A DNA stretch of 9,688 nucleotides from Thiobacillus sp. (GCA_020216925.1 JAIWOL010000104.1:1-9688), one strand, 5' to 3'; shown: positions 1 through 8,996, numbered from the stretch's first letter. Notes: generated by a model from the sequence alone, not told the origin. Numbers and translations: made by a program.

Positions 1-447
1 TGCTTCGTTTCCAACGATGGCCTCCTTGCGAACAAGGGGGGTCAATTCCTCGTGTCGCCAGGGGGTCAATTTACGGTGTCGCCTGACACCGGCTGGCAGG
101 TGGTTGACGCTGACGCGCGCAAACTCGCGCTGGAAAGCGGGTTCAGCTATGCCAATGAAGATTACGGCAGCGCGCCGGATCAGCGTTTTCCCGGAGCCCG
201 TCTTGCACTGAAAGCCGAGCAGGCCCTGTGGGGCGATCGTGCCCGCCTGTTCCACGACAGTGACCTCTTGCTGAGCCTGGAATCGCTGGACGATTATCTG
301 CTGCGCACCCGGACGGGCGTGCGCGTGCCGGTTGCCGGACGTCTGAGCCTGAGCACCACGGTGAACTACGATTATGACAATGTGCCGGCACCAGGCAAGA
401 AAACCACCGACACGGCGCTGATTTTCCAGATCGACTATGCAATCTGA
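1..447 (+). CDS. DUF481 outer-membrane protein, C-terminal half (5'-incomplete, probably disrupted)
   Basis: The frame is open from the window edge to a TGA at 445-447. From about position 88 the product resembles the C-terminal half of DUF481 proteins (YdiY-like, salt-induced outer-membrane beta-barrels): alternating hydrophobic strands, a VNYDYDNVPAPGKKTTDTAL segment and a terminal strand ending in FQIDYAI, typical of a barrel's last strand. About 117 residues are recognisable, whereas full family members are usually well over 200 and begin with a signal peptide. Upstream, the same frame reads through two 8-residue repeats (GGQFLVSP, GGQFTVSP) encoded by a DNA repeat and then a short unrecognised stretch. 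The only in-frame start is a GTG at 52, inside the repeat and without a Shine-Dalgarno. I infer that an inserted repeat element replaced the 5' half, making this a likely pseudogene. The alternative is a chimeric gene starting left of the window. The family call is fairly secure; the gene's status is not. Confidence 0.6.
   Translation, partial: CFVSNDGLLANKGGQFLVSPGGQFTVSPDTGWQVVDADARKLALESGFSYANEDYGSAPDQRFPGARLALKAEQALWGDRARLFHDSDLLLSLESLDDYLLRTRTGVRVPVAGRLSLSTTVNYDYDNVPAPGKKTTDTALIFQIDYAI
37..84 (+). repeat. Two tandem 24-bp direct repeats (REP/RAYT-like element)
   Basis: Copies lie at 37-60 and 61-84. Both begin GGGGGTCAATT and share GTGTCGCC near the end, differing at only a few internal positions. 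Being 24 bp long, they keep the reading frame of the DUF481 fragment. The GGGGTCAATT...GTGTCGCC pattern resembles short repeats found beside REP-associated (IS200-like) tyrosine transposases in proteobacteria. That assignment is from memory and is an inference; no transposase is visible in the window. Confidence 0.6.
74..91. repeat. REP-like hairpin at the repeat/DUF481 junction
   Basis: A perfect 7-bp inverted repeat (CGGTGTC at 74-80, GACACCG at 85-91) with the four-base loop GCCT. It covers the end of the second 24-bp repeat and the first bases where DUF481 similarity begins, so it probably marks the element boundary. Confidence 0.5.
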
Positions 448-465
448 ACATGGCGTGACGCCGGT

Positions 466-484
466 GCCGCAGCGCGGCTGCGGC
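466..484 (+). terminator. GC-rich hairpin after the DUF481 fragment
   Basis: An 8-bp stem (GCCGCAGC at 466-473, GCTGCGGC at 477-484) with loop GCG begins 18 bases after the DUF481 stop. No T-tract follows, so intrinsic termination is doubtful. A competing 8-bp pairing exists between 463-470 (GGTGCCGC) and 499-506 (GCGGCACC). The remainder of 448-609 shows no gene or clear promoter. Confidence 0.3.
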
Positions 485-609
485 CGGAATCGTGTACCGC
501 GGCACCCCATGCCCTCGCGGCGATTCGCGGCGCGCCTGTACCTTCCTTTTATCAAGTCCTGGGCACGCAACCCGCTCGACACGCGTTGAACCAAACCGGA
601 GTCATGGGA

Positions 610-1512
610 ATGGAACACCTGAATACATTGTTCGCCAGTCTGGCGGGCTGGCAAGGCCCCGCCAGCACGATTCTGCATATCGTCCTCATCATTGCGCTGG
701 CCTGGGGCGCTCGGCGGCTGGTCAGGCTCGGGCTCCATCGCCTGCGCGCACGGTTGATCGAGGGCGGGGTCGATACCGAGCGGGAAAAGCGCCTGGCCAC
801 GCTGGAACAGGTCGCACGCTACATTCTTACCGTGCTGATCCTGCTGGTGGCCACGATGCTGGTGCTGGCCGAACTGGGTATTTCCATCGCGCCGATTCTG
901 GCGGCGGCAGGGGTGCTCGGCATCGCCGTCGGCTTTGGCGCGCAAAGCCTGGTCAAGGATTATTTCACCGGCCTGTTCCTCCTGCTTGAAAACCAGGTGC
1001 GGCAGGGCGACGTGGTCGAAGTCGCCGGCAAAAGCGGGCTGGTCGAGGAGATGACCCTGCGCTACATTCGGCTGCGTGACTACGAGGGCAGCGTGCACAC
1101 CGTGCCCAATGGCGTCATCGACACCGTGACCAATCGCAGCCGGGGATTTGCCCACGCCGTGATCGACGTCGGCGTGGCCTATCGCGAAGACATCGACGAG
1201 GTGTTTGCCGTGATGCGGCAGGTGGGCCGCGAACTGCGCGCCGATCCGGACTATGCGTCACGCATCGAGGACGACCTGGACATTGCAGGCGTCGACCAGT
1301 GGGGAGAGTCCGCCGTGGTGGTGCGCTGTCGCTTCAGGGTGAAACCGCTGGAACAGTGGGGGGTGCGCCGCGCCTATCTGTACCGGCTGAAGAAGGCCTT
1401 TGACGCCGCCGGCATCGAAATCCCCTATCCGCATCTCACTGTGTACGCCGGGCAGCCCAAATCGGGCGAAGCGCCGCCGTTCCCCCTGGCGGTGGCGCAG
1501 GCCGCAGCCTGA
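610..1512 (+). CDS. MscS-family mechanosensitive ion channel
   Basis: An inner-membrane channel that opens under membrane tension to release solutes during hypo-osmotic shock. The 300-residue product is close to E. coli MscS in size. Hydrophobic segments lie at about residues 18-36 and 70-90. The Gly/Ala-rich pore helix follows (about 95-117, containing AAAGVLGIAVGFGAQSLVKD), then the cytoplasmic beta domain (about 125-180, with QGDVVEVAG and HTVPNGVI) and an alpha/beta C-terminus with the family's IPYPH near residue 271. I chose the ATG at 610 because GGAG at 598-601 sits 8 bases upstream. ATG 604 is two bases from that GGAG, and a TTG at 586 opens the longest frame, but neither fits as well. 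The gene ends 12 bases from the convergent MarR gene's stop codon. The family call is secure; the exact paralogue is not assigned. Confidence 0.93.
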   Translation: MEHLNTLFASLAGWQGPASTILHIVLIIALAWGARRLVRLGLHRLRARLIEGGVDTEREKRLATLEQVARYILTVLILLVATMLVLAELGISIAPILAAAGVLGIAVGFGAQSLVKDYFTGLFLLLENQVRQGDVVEVAGKSGLVEEMTLRYIRLRDYEGSVHTVPNGVIDTVTNRSRGFAHAVIDVGVAYREDIDEVFAVMRQVGRELRADPDYASRIEDDLDIAGVDQWGESAVVVRCRFRVKPLEQWGVRRAYLYRLKKAFDAAGIEIPYPHLTVYAGQPKSGEAPPFPLAVAQAAA

Positions 1513-1524
1513 TCGGACGATGCG

Positions 1525-1992
1525 CTAGATATCCGTGAGCGGTTTCTGGGCGTCGCGCGCGTCGGCAGTATCCATCTGCGCGATGAGTTGTCGCAAATCG
1601 TCGTTCAGGCGCATCAGCGTGCTTTCCGGCAAGCTGGAAAGTGCGTGGATGAGAATGCCGGTCAAGGGCCGGGGCGCATCCTTCACCCGTTGCATGCCGG
1701 CATCGGTGAGGTGGAGACGGACCACGCGCTGGTCCGTGCTGCTGCGTTCGCGCCGGATGAGTCCGGCTTTCTCGATCTTGTCGAGCAGGTTGCTGGCGGT
1801 GGAGGCGTGGATGGACAGGGCCTGCGCCAGTTCCGATACCTTCATGCCCGGGGAATCGCGCAGTGCGGACAGGGCCCAGATCTGGGCGCCGCTGATGCCG
1901 CAGGCTTTTTCAACGTCCTGATAATGCTGGCGCACCGCGCCGAATATCACGCGGAACTGGCGGAGGACTTCGCTGGCGGCGGGAGGGGTCAA
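1525..1992 (-). CDS. MarR-family transcriptional regulator
   Basis: A 155-residue DNA-binding protein of normal MarR length. An N-terminal helix (about 8-30) is followed by the winged helix-turn-helix at about 38-100: SGAQIWALSAL, then the recognition region HASTASNLLDKIEKAGLIRR, and the wing RSSTDQRVVRLHLTDAG with the conserved Asp-Gln-Arg. The C-terminal helices (about 105-140) would complete the dimer interface. MarR proteins bind as dimers to palindromes and usually release DNA on binding a small ligand or on oxidation; the ligand here is unknown. The start is uncertain: the longest conventional start is TTG at 1992 with a weak Shine-Dalgarno, and the frame stays open about eight codons further upstream with no ATG. 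It lies 67 bp downstream of the thioredoxin-like gene on the same strand, so the two may share a transcript. A palindrome at 2020-2040 could be its operator. Confidence 0.9.
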   Translation of the reverse strand: MTPPAASEVLRQFRVIFGAVRQHYQDVEKACGISGAQIWALSALRDSPGMKVSELAQALSIHASTASNLLDKIEKAGLIRRERSSTDQRVVRLHLTDAGMQRVKDAPRPLTGILIHALSSLPESTLMRLNDDLRQLIAQMDTADARDAQKPLTDI

Positions 1993-2019
1993 GGTCGGGG
2001 GCTCATCGGTCAGTCAAGC

Positions 2020-2040
2020 CCGCATGATCGCAGTATGCGG
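2020..2040 (-). promoter_or_regulatory. Palindrome upstream of the MarR gene, candidate operator
   Basis: CCGCAT (2020-2025) and ATGCGG (2035-2040) form a perfect 6-bp inverted repeat with a 9-base spacer, about 28 bases upstream of the MarR start and in the gap after the thioredoxin-like gene. Spaced palindromes next to marR genes are often autoregulatory operators, but this one is short and no clear -35/-10 pair accompanies it. Confidence 0.25.
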
Positions 2041-2059
2041 ACCGCTCGGGAAGCGTGGG

Positions 2060-3127
2060 TTAGCGCGTCGCCACCGGTTCGTCGGCGTAGCGCCAGATGT
2101 TCACGTCGCGGCCGGCTTCGCGTATGCGCTCGGTCTTGCCGGCCAGATAACGCTGGAAGCTCGGTTCCTTGCGGTACGCGCCGCTGCTCACGTAATCGAA
2201 CATGCCTTGGGTGTGGAACACGCGGAAGGCCGATTCCCAGCGGATGACTTCCTGTCCGGCGGGGTCGAAGAGCACGATGCCGGGGGCATAGTTCACGCCG
2301 AGCAAGCGGGCCCATTCGCGAACCGGCAGGCGTTTGCCGTCGGGGGTGACGACCGGGTCGCGGCTCCACATGTCGAGCTGCACCGCATCCAGCTTGCCGA
2401 TTGCGCGGCGCACCTCGGGGCCGGCCATCACCCTGCGGTGCAGCACGCTGCAATCCGGGCAATCCTTCTGCTCGAAAAACACGGCCAGGGGCTTGGGAGA
2501 GCGGCCGGTGCGCCGCAGGTAGCGCGCAGCCGGATTGACATAGGCATGCGATTCGAGGCCGCCGCCCGTTGTCGATGTTTCGCGCGCCGCAACAAAATCG
2601 CGGAAAGGTATCTGTTTTTCCTGGTGGCTGGCCACCCAGTCGAGCGCGGCCTGAAAGCGGGCGGGCGGCACGTATCCGTTCAGTCGCAGCACGGTCTCGC
2701 CGGACTCGTCGAAGAACAGCAGCGTGGGGGTGAACTGGACTTTCAGGGCCGCGCCGTAGATTTTCTCGGTATAGGTCTTGCCGTCGAGCCCGACGATCTC
2801 GCGATCGCCCCACAGGTTTACCGCGATGACGTCGAATTTTTCCCGAAGCGTGGTTTCGGTCTGGCGCTGTGAAAGATTGCGCTCCACCAGGGCCGCGCAG
2901 TAGGGGCAGTTGTCCTGGGTGAACATCAATATCACGCGCTTGCCCGTTTGCCGGGCTTCGTGGATGTCGGCCCGCAAATCGAGGAAGCTTTCCTTGAACC
3001 AGTCGGGATAGTGGGTGGCCTGCGCGCCATAGTAGGTGCCGTGAGGCTTGGCGGGTTTGGCTGGGGCGGCATCGAGGGCAAAGGTCGCGAGCAGGCTGAC
3101 AAGGGCAAGCGGCAGACGGGCTGTCAT
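2060..3127 (-). CDS. Periplasmic protein with two tandem SoxW-like thioredoxin domains
   Basis: A 355-residue exported thiol-redox protein. Residues 1-21 form a signal peptide (MTARLPLALVSLLATFALDA, cleavage probably near residue 20). The first thioredoxin fold (about 55-167) has a CPYC active site at 74-77 and a cis-proline candidate at P134 (FTPTLLFFD). The second (about 210-345) has CPDC at 223-226 and P282 (YAPGIVLFD). Each domain carries an insert of the NLWGDREIVGLDGKTYTEK or LDMWSRDPVVTPDGKRLPVRE type, which resembles SoxW-type thioredoxins, so the protein looks like an internal duplication. SoxW proteins act in periplasmic thiol/disulfide chemistry linked to sulfur oxidation, but no sox genes are visible here, so that role is inference. 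The start at 3127 is supported by GAGGAG (3134-3139) six bases upstream and by the signal peptide; a longer in-frame extension to 3325 is unlikely. The MarR gene follows 67 bp downstream. Confidence 0.85.
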   Translation of the reverse strand: MTARLPLALVSLLATFALDAAPAKPAKPHGTYYGAQATHYPDWFKESFLDLRADIHEARQTGKRVILMFTQDNCPYCAALVERNLSQRQTETTLREKFDVIAVNLWGDREIVGLDGKTYTEKIYGAALKVQFTPTLLFFDESGETVLRLNGYVPPARFQAALDWVASHQEKQIPFRDFVAARETSTTGGGLESHAYVNPAARYLRRTGRSPKPLAVFFEQKDCPDCSVLHRRVMAGPEVRRAIGKLDAVQLDMWSRDPVVTPDGKRLPVREWARLLGVNYAPGIVLFDPAGQEVIRWESAFRVFHTQGMFDYVSSGAYRKEPSFQRYLAGKTERIREAGRDVNIWRYADEPVATR

Positions 3128-3214
3128 GGGTCTCTCCTCGTTTTTATCGCATGTATCGTAGCAGACGCGCATGGCGGCGGATATCTTCCGCCCGGGCCGG
3201 GCCGCAGTGCGGTC

Positions 3215-3244
3215 TTGATTTCCCGGGGGCGGGTGGGGTAGGGT
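3215..3244 (+). promoter_or_regulatory. Weak candidate promoter for the DUF2062 gene
   Basis: TTGATT at 3215-3220 and TAGGGT at 3239-3244, 18 bases apart, lie in the 196-bp divergent gap between the thioredoxin-like and DUF2062 genes, about 80 bases before the latter's start. The -10 box is a poor match. I saw no convincing promoter on the opposite strand. Confidence 0.2.
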
Positions 3245-3323
3245 GCATGTGTTTTTCTGTGGCCGGCAGTCTGCAGGCGGCAGTCTCATTCGGCTACCGG
3301 CGTCCCACCCGGGTAACGATCCC

Positions 3324-3869
3324 ATGTTCGAGCGTTTCCGTCATTTAATGCCCGATCCAGACACGCTGCGTCGACATCGGGCGTTGCGCTGGCTGGGGCC
3401 GCGCCTGCAACATCCGCGCTTGTGGCACGTCAACCGGCGCGGCATTGCCATGGGCATCGCTGTCGGCACATTTTTCGGCCTGCTGATCCCGGTGGCCCAG
3501 ATTCTGTTTGCCGCGCTCGCGGCCTTGCTGTTGCGCGCGAACATGGCGGCAGCGGTGGGCAGCACGCTGATCACCAATCCATTCACCTTTGCCCCGGTGT
3601 ATTACGCGGCGTATCACCTGGGCGCATGGATGCTGGGCGAGGGCGTGACGCAGCGGGGCGAAGCCGAGCTGGCGAGCGCGGCAGCAGAGACTGCAACCGG
3701 GCTCGCGCTGTGGATGGACCGTGTGGGTTCGGTGGGCGCGCCGCTGGCCTTGGGGTTGCTGACGCTGGCGGTCACCCTGTCGGTGGCGATTTATTTCGTT
3801 ATCCACTGGGTCTGGCGGTTGCGCGTGATGCGTGCCCGGCAGCGTCGCCGCGCCAGGCAGCGCAACTGA
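3324..3869 (+). CDS. DUF2062 domain-containing membrane protein
   Basis: A 181-residue inner-membrane protein of unknown function. A basic N-terminal region (about 1-40, with a run of Arg, Leu and Pro) leads into the DUF2062 core at about 38-105: RGIAMGIAVGTFFGLLIP, a second hydrophobic helix to about residue 72, then the signature NPFTFAPVYYAAYHLG around residues 85-100. A third hydrophobic segment spans about 137-163 and the tail is very basic (WRLRVMRARQRRRARQR), which should remain cytoplasmic. The order and length match the family. The ATG at 3324 begins at the usual MFERFRHLMP-type start; the Shine-Dalgarno is weak. An upstream extension to 3243 has no family resemblance. Its stop is only 10 bases from the convergent glnE stop, with no terminator hairpin between them. 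Confidence 0.88.
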   Translation: MFERFRHLMPDPDTLRRHRALRWLGPRLQHPRLWHVNRRGIAMGIAVGTFFGLLIPVAQILFAALAALLLRANMAAAVGSTLITNPFTFAPVYYAAYHLGAWMLGEGVTQRGEAELASAAAETATGLALWMDRVGSVGAPLALGLLTLAVTLSVAIYFVIHWVWRLRVMRARQRRRARQRN

Positions 3870-3879
3870 ATCCAGCCGG

Positions 3880-6540
3880 CTACATGCCCATCGTGTCTGC
3901 CCACAGGGTTTGCACTGCGGCCCGCACGGCGGCCAGATCGGCGGGCGGCACGCGCGCCTGCTCCGCGCCGGCGAGCTTGACCGCATGCTGGCGGCGGCGC
4001 AGCTCGCGGTAGGCGTCTGCGGCAGCCGCTGCGGTCGCGGCAGGGATCAGCCCCGTCGCGCCCGCGCGCTGGAGGAGCGCGATGTTGCCGACGTTGTCGG
4101 CAAGCGCCGGGTGCCGGACGCAATCGCGCAGAATGAGGTACTGCACGCAGAACTCCACATCGACGATGCCGCCGCTGTCGTGCTTGAGATCGAACAGTTC
4201 CGTGGCGTTGGGATGGCCGTCGTGCATTTTCCGGCGCATGGCGAGCACTTCGTCGCGCAGTTTCGCCGGGTCACGCGGCGCGCACAGGATGTCGCGGCGA
4301 ATGCTTTCGAACGCGTGGCCGACGGCGGCGTCGCCGCAGACGAAGCGGGCGCGGGTGATCGCCTGGTGTTCCCAGGTCCAGGCTTGGTTCATCTGGTAGT
4401 TGCGGAAGGCGTCGACCGAGCTTACCAGCAGCCCGGACGCGCCATCCGGGCGCAGCCGCAGGTCGGTTTCGTAGAGCACGCCGGTGGCTGTGGGGGTGCC
4501 CAGCCAGGTGTTGATGCGCTGCGCCAGCCGAGCGTAGATTTCCTGCGCGTGCTCGTCGCCGTCGTCGAAGAGGAACACCAGGTCGAGGTCGGAGGCGTAG
4601 CCGAGTTCCTTGCCACCGAGCTTGCCGTAGCCGATCACGGCGAAGCGCGGCACATCGCGGTGCCGGGTTTTCAGACTGGCCCAGCAGCGCGCGAGCGTTT
4701 CGGCGAGCAGCGTGTCGGCGAGGTAGGACAGGTGATCCGACAGGGCTTCCAGCGTCAGCCGTCCGGCCACGTCCTGAGCCAGCAGACGCAAGGTCTGCAC
4801 TTGTTTGAAGCGGCGCATGATGTCCATCTGCGCTTCGGTGTCGCCGGGTGCGGCGTCGAGCTCGGCCGCGAGCTGCGCGGCAAGCTGCGCCCAGTCGGGC
4901 GCACTCATCAGGTGCTGCGGGGCGATGAGCTCGTCGAGCAGCTGCGGTTGCCGGGTGATCATCTGCGCGGCCCAGGGACTCGCTGCCAAAAGCTTCGCCA
5001 GTTGCCGCAGGGCGGCAGGGTATTCGGCGAGCAAGGCCAGATAGGTGGCGCGGCGGGCGATGGCCTGGATCAGGGCGGCCAGACGTTCGAGCGTGGTTTC
5101 GGGGGCGGCGAGGCTGCCTGCGATTTCCAGCGCGGGCGGCAATAGTGCGTTGAGACGTAGCTGGGTGGATTCGGGCAGGCGTGCGGCGTACTGGCGCAAT
5201 CCGTCGAGCGTGGCCAGTATCCGCGCCGGTTCGCGGTAGCCGGCGTGTTCCAGCAGGGCCTGCGCGGCCTCGGGGCCGGCGGTGCCGCAGCACACGGCGG
5301 CGAGGGGGTGGCTGGTCTGGTCGGCCTGCGGCGCGGCGAACACCTGTTCGAAATGCCGGGTGACCCGGTGGCGGTGGCGGTCTAGCGCCGCCATCAGCGC
5401 GCCGAAATCGGCGCAATTCATCGCTTCGGCCAGCATGGCGCGCGATTCGGCGTCTTCGGGCAGCAGCTGCGTTTGCGCGTCGTCGAGATATTGGATGCGG
5501 TGTTCGAGCCGGCGCAGAAAATCGTAGGCGTCGGCCAGCTCGCGCTGTGCGTCGGCCGTGACGAGGCCGGTGCGCGCCAGTTCGGCAAGCACCGCAAGCG
5601 TCGGGCGCTGACGCAGCGCGGCGATTTGTCCGCCCCGGATCAACTGGAACACCTGCGCGGTGAATTCGATTTCCCGAATGCCGCCGGGGCCAAGCTTGAC
5701 GTTATGCGCCATGTCGCGTCGCGCCACCTCGCGGCGGATCTGCAGGTGCAGGTCGCGGATCGCGGCAAAGGCTTCAAAGTCGAGATACTTGCGGAACACA
5801 AACGGCCGCACGATTCCGGCCAGTGTCGCGTCCTGGCCGCCGGTGAGCGGCCGCGCCTTGATCCAGGCGTAGCGCTCCCAGGGCCGGCCGTGCGCGACGA
5901 GGTAGTCTTCGAGCATGGCGAACCCCATCGCCAGTGGCCCCGAGTCGCCCCACGGCCGCAGGCGCAGATCGACGCGGAATACGTAGCCGTCGGCCGTGTT
6001 TTCGGATAGCGCGCCGGTGAGCTTGCGGCCCAGCTTGACGAAGAATTCGTGGTTGGAAATGGACTTGGCGCCGTCGGTCTCGCCTTCTTCGGCGTAGAGG
6101 TAAATGAGGTCGATGTCCGACGATACATTGAGTTCGCCGCCGCCCAGCTTGCCCATGCCGACGACGACCAGCCGTTGCGGCTCGCCAGTGGCGTCGCGCG
6201 GTTCGCCGTGACGCGCGACGAGCGCGTTATGGTGGAAATCGAGTGCGGCGGCGATGGAGACCTCGGCGAGGTCGGTGTAGGCCGTGGTCACTTCCGCCAG
6301 GTCGGCCTCGCCCGCCAGATCGCGTGCGGTAACCACCAGCCAGACCTGCTGCCGGAGCTGGCGCAGACGGCGGTACAGCGTATCTTCGTCGGCGCCTGGC
6401 GGATTGGCCAGAAAACCTTCCATGACCGCGCGGTCGTAGGGACGGGTCAGGTCGAGTTCCGCGAGTGCCGGCCGGGCGGCGAGCAGGCGGCTGCCGTACC
6501 TGGAGCAGCGGACGAGACGATCGAGTGCGGGAACGGACAT
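3880..6540 (-). CDS. glnE: Bifunctional glutamine synthetase adenylyltransferase/deadenylase
   Basis: A cytoplasmic enzyme of nitrogen regulation. It adds AMP to glutamine synthetase to lower its activity when nitrogen is plentiful and removes it when nitrogen is scarce, under control of PII (GlnB). The 886-residue product has two nucleotidyltransferase domains. The N-terminal, deadenylating one has [20 protein letters not shown] with acidic residues D142 and D144, followed by [14 protein letters not shown]. The C-terminal, adenylylating one has [20 protein letters not shown] with D651 and D653, followed by [13 protein letters not shown]. Each is followed by a helical GlnE/PII-uridylyl region ([31 protein letters not shown]). 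E. coli GlnE is 946 residues, so this is slightly shorter but has both halves intact. The ATG at 6540 is the first plausible start; its Shine-Dalgarno is weak. It is divergent from acs across 52 bp and convergent with the DUF2062 gene. Several long antisense frames within it are shadows. Confidence 0.97.
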   Translation of the reverse strand: MSVPALDRLVRCSRYGSRLLAARPALAELDLTRPYDRAVMEGFLANPPGADEDTLYRRLRQLRQQVWLVVTARDLAGEADLAEVTTAYTDLAEVSIAAALDFHHNALVARHGEPRDATGEPQRLVVVGMGKLGGGELNVSSDIDLIYLYAEEGETDGAKSISNHEFFVKLGRKLTGALSENTADGYVFRVDLRLRPWGDSGPLAMGFAMLEDYLVAHGRPWERYAWIKARPLTGGQDATLAGIVRPFVFRKYLDFEAFAAIRDLHLQIRREVARRDMAHNVKLGPGGIREIEFTAQVFQLIRGGQIAALRQRPTLAVLAELARTGLVTADAQRELADAYDFLRRLEHRIQYLDDAQTQLLPEDAESRAMLAEAMNCADFGALMAALDRHRHRVTRHFEQVFAAPQADQTSHPLAAVCCGTAGPEAAQALLEHAGYREPARILATLDGLRQYAARLPESTQLRLNALLPPALEIAGSLAAPETTLERLAALIQAIARRATYLALLAEYPAALRQLAKLLAASPWAAQMITRQPQLLDELIAPQHLMSAPDWAQLAAQLAAELDAAPGDTEAQMDIMRRFKQVQTLRLLAQDVAGRLTLEALSDHLSYLADTLLAETLARCWASLKTRHRDVPRFAVIGYGKLGGKELGYASDLDLVFLFDDGDEHAQEIYARLAQRINTWLGTPTATGVLYETDLRLRPDGASGLLVSSVDAFRNYQMNQAWTWEHQAITRARFVCGDAAVGHAFESIRRDILCAPRDPAKLRDEVLAMRRKMHDGHPNATELFDLKHDSGGIVDVEFCVQYLILRDCVRHPALADNVGNIALLQRAGATGLIPAATAAAAADAYRELRRRQHAVKLAGAEQARVPPADLAAVRAAVQTLWADTMGM

Positions 6541-6572
6541 GGCTGGATTAGAATTCCGGGTTGTTCCGACAC

Positions 6573-6578
6573 ATTATC
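6573..6578 (-). promoter_or_regulatory. Candidate -10 element for glnE
   Basis: Read on the minus strand, these bases are GATAAT, one mismatch from TATAAT, about 33 bases upstream of the glnE ATG. No good -35 hexamer lies 16-18 bases further upstream; that position falls around the first acs codons. Together with acs, this puts both divergent starts in a very short region. Confidence 0.25.
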
Positions 6579-6592
6579 AGTGGAGACTGCCC

Positions 6593-8557
<1,965 letters not shown>

Positions 8558-8567
8558 GCCCGTGTGC

Positions 8568-8588
8568 CAGGCCCGGTGTCCGGGCCTG
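8568..8588 (+). terminator. GC-rich hairpin just after acs
   Basis: A perfect 9-bp inverted repeat (CAGGCCCGG at 8568-8576, CCGGGCCTG at 8580-8588) with loop TGT begins 10 bases after the acs stop. No T-tract follows, so it more likely protects the mRNA 3' end or causes pausing than terminates; the true terminator lies downstream. Confidence 0.45.
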
Positions 8589-8624
8589 CCGCAACCGGAT
8601 GGCATGCCTAAATGAACCCGAATG

Positions 8625-8658
8625 AAAAAGCCGCCTCCCGGCCGGGAGGCGGCTTTTT
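8625..8658. terminator. Strong bidirectional rho-independent terminator
   Basis: A perfect palindrome: five A, the 10-bp stem GCCGCCTCCC, loop GGCC (8640-8643), GGGAGGCGGC, then five T (8654-8658). The T-run on the plus strand ends acs transcription. The A-run at 8625-8629 is a U-run on the minus strand, so the same hairpin can stop leftward transcription coming from the flavoprotein gene at 8999-9571. Confidence 0.9.
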
Positions 8659-8684
8659 GCATGGGGCGCGTTGCATGGGGCGCG
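8657..8684 (+). repeat. Exact 14-bp tandem duplication
   Basis: TTGCATGGGGCGCG occurs twice back to back (8657-8670 and 8671-8684) with no mismatch. The first copy starts on the last two bases of the terminator T-run. It may be a slippage duplication or a pair of binding sites; nothing in the sequence decides. Confidence 0.8.
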
Positions 8685-8861
8685 CCGTTCGTCGGGGATG
8701 TTCAAGCCCGTCGCATTTTCGACGCTATTGACTCTATCCCGGTCAGGGCAACCCGCTGCGAGTCGGCGGCACGGCCGCCGGTCTCGTGCGAAACAGCGGG
8801 GCTGGCGGTTCGCTCTGGTCGCCAGGGTGCTGCCGGGACTTTTTTCCAGCAGGAGGCTGCC

Positions 8862-8996
8862 ATGACCCGCCAATGTCCCTTCCCCGTCGAATTTTCGAGC
8901 AACCGGCGCTGCTACCAGGCCGGCAGTGCATTTGGCTTTGCGTTGACGCTGCTGGCGCTGGCGATGCTGGCGGGATACGTCGGCATCGCAGTCTGA
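8862..8996 (+). CDS. Candidate 44-residue single-span membrane protein
   Basis: A short open frame whose ATG is preceded by a perfect AGGAGG (8851-8856) with five bases of spacing, one of the best ribosome-binding sites in the window. The product has a polar N-terminus of about 20 residues with cysteines at positions 5 and 17 and an Arg pair at 15-16, then a hydrophobic helix at about 22-44 (GFALTLLALAMLAGYVGIAV) ending at the C-terminus. This suggests a small inner-membrane protein with a cytoplasmic N-terminus. I do not recognise the family and assign no function. It ends with TGA only two bases from the convergent flavoprotein stop, and no clear promoter is visible upstream. It could be a chance frame in GC-rich DNA, but the Shine-Dalgarno and the clean polar-then-hydrophobic layout argue for a gene. 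Confidence 0.55.
   Translation: MTRQCPFPVEFSSNRRCYQAGSAFGFALTLLALAMLAGYVGIAV

Larger units (their letters stand above)
8558..8861. other. About 300-bp intergenic region between acs and the small ORF
   Basis: Holds the post-acs hairpin, the bidirectional terminator and the 14-bp tandem repeat. To their right are a small perfect hairpin at 8764-8780 (7-bp stem CGGCGGC/GCCGCCG, loop ACG), a weaker 6-bp stem at 8802-8825, and a six-T run near 8840-8846. TTGACT at 8728-8733 resembles a -35 box but has no partner -10. One plus-strand frame (8622-8996) is open throughout, but its upstream part runs through the terminator and shows no protein-like features, so I do not count it as coding. Confidence 0.6.

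Noticed and set aside
2024..2872. A 282-codon plus-strand frame opposite the thioredoxin-like gene
   Set aside because: The opposite strand has a signal peptide, two CxxC thioredoxin folds and a good ribosome-binding site; this frame has none of these.
3128..3325. N-terminal extension of the thioredoxin-like protein
   Set aside because: The start at 3127 has a Shine-Dalgarno and begins a signal peptide; the upstream residues look like translated intergenic DNA.
3832..5145. A 437-codon plus-strand open frame opposite glnE
   Set aside because: It lies entirely on the antisense of a clear glnE; long antisense frames are expected in GC-rich DNA with strong third-position bias, and the product shows no family motifs.
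8728..8756. TTGACT as a -35 box for the small ORF
   Set aside because: The bases at the proper spacing downstream (ACCCGC) bear no resemblance to a -10 element.
8622..8861. Upstream extension of the small ORF to a 124-residue protein
   Set aside because: The extension would translate the terminator and tandem repeat and is not protein-like; the AGGAGG-supported ATG at 8862 is far better.
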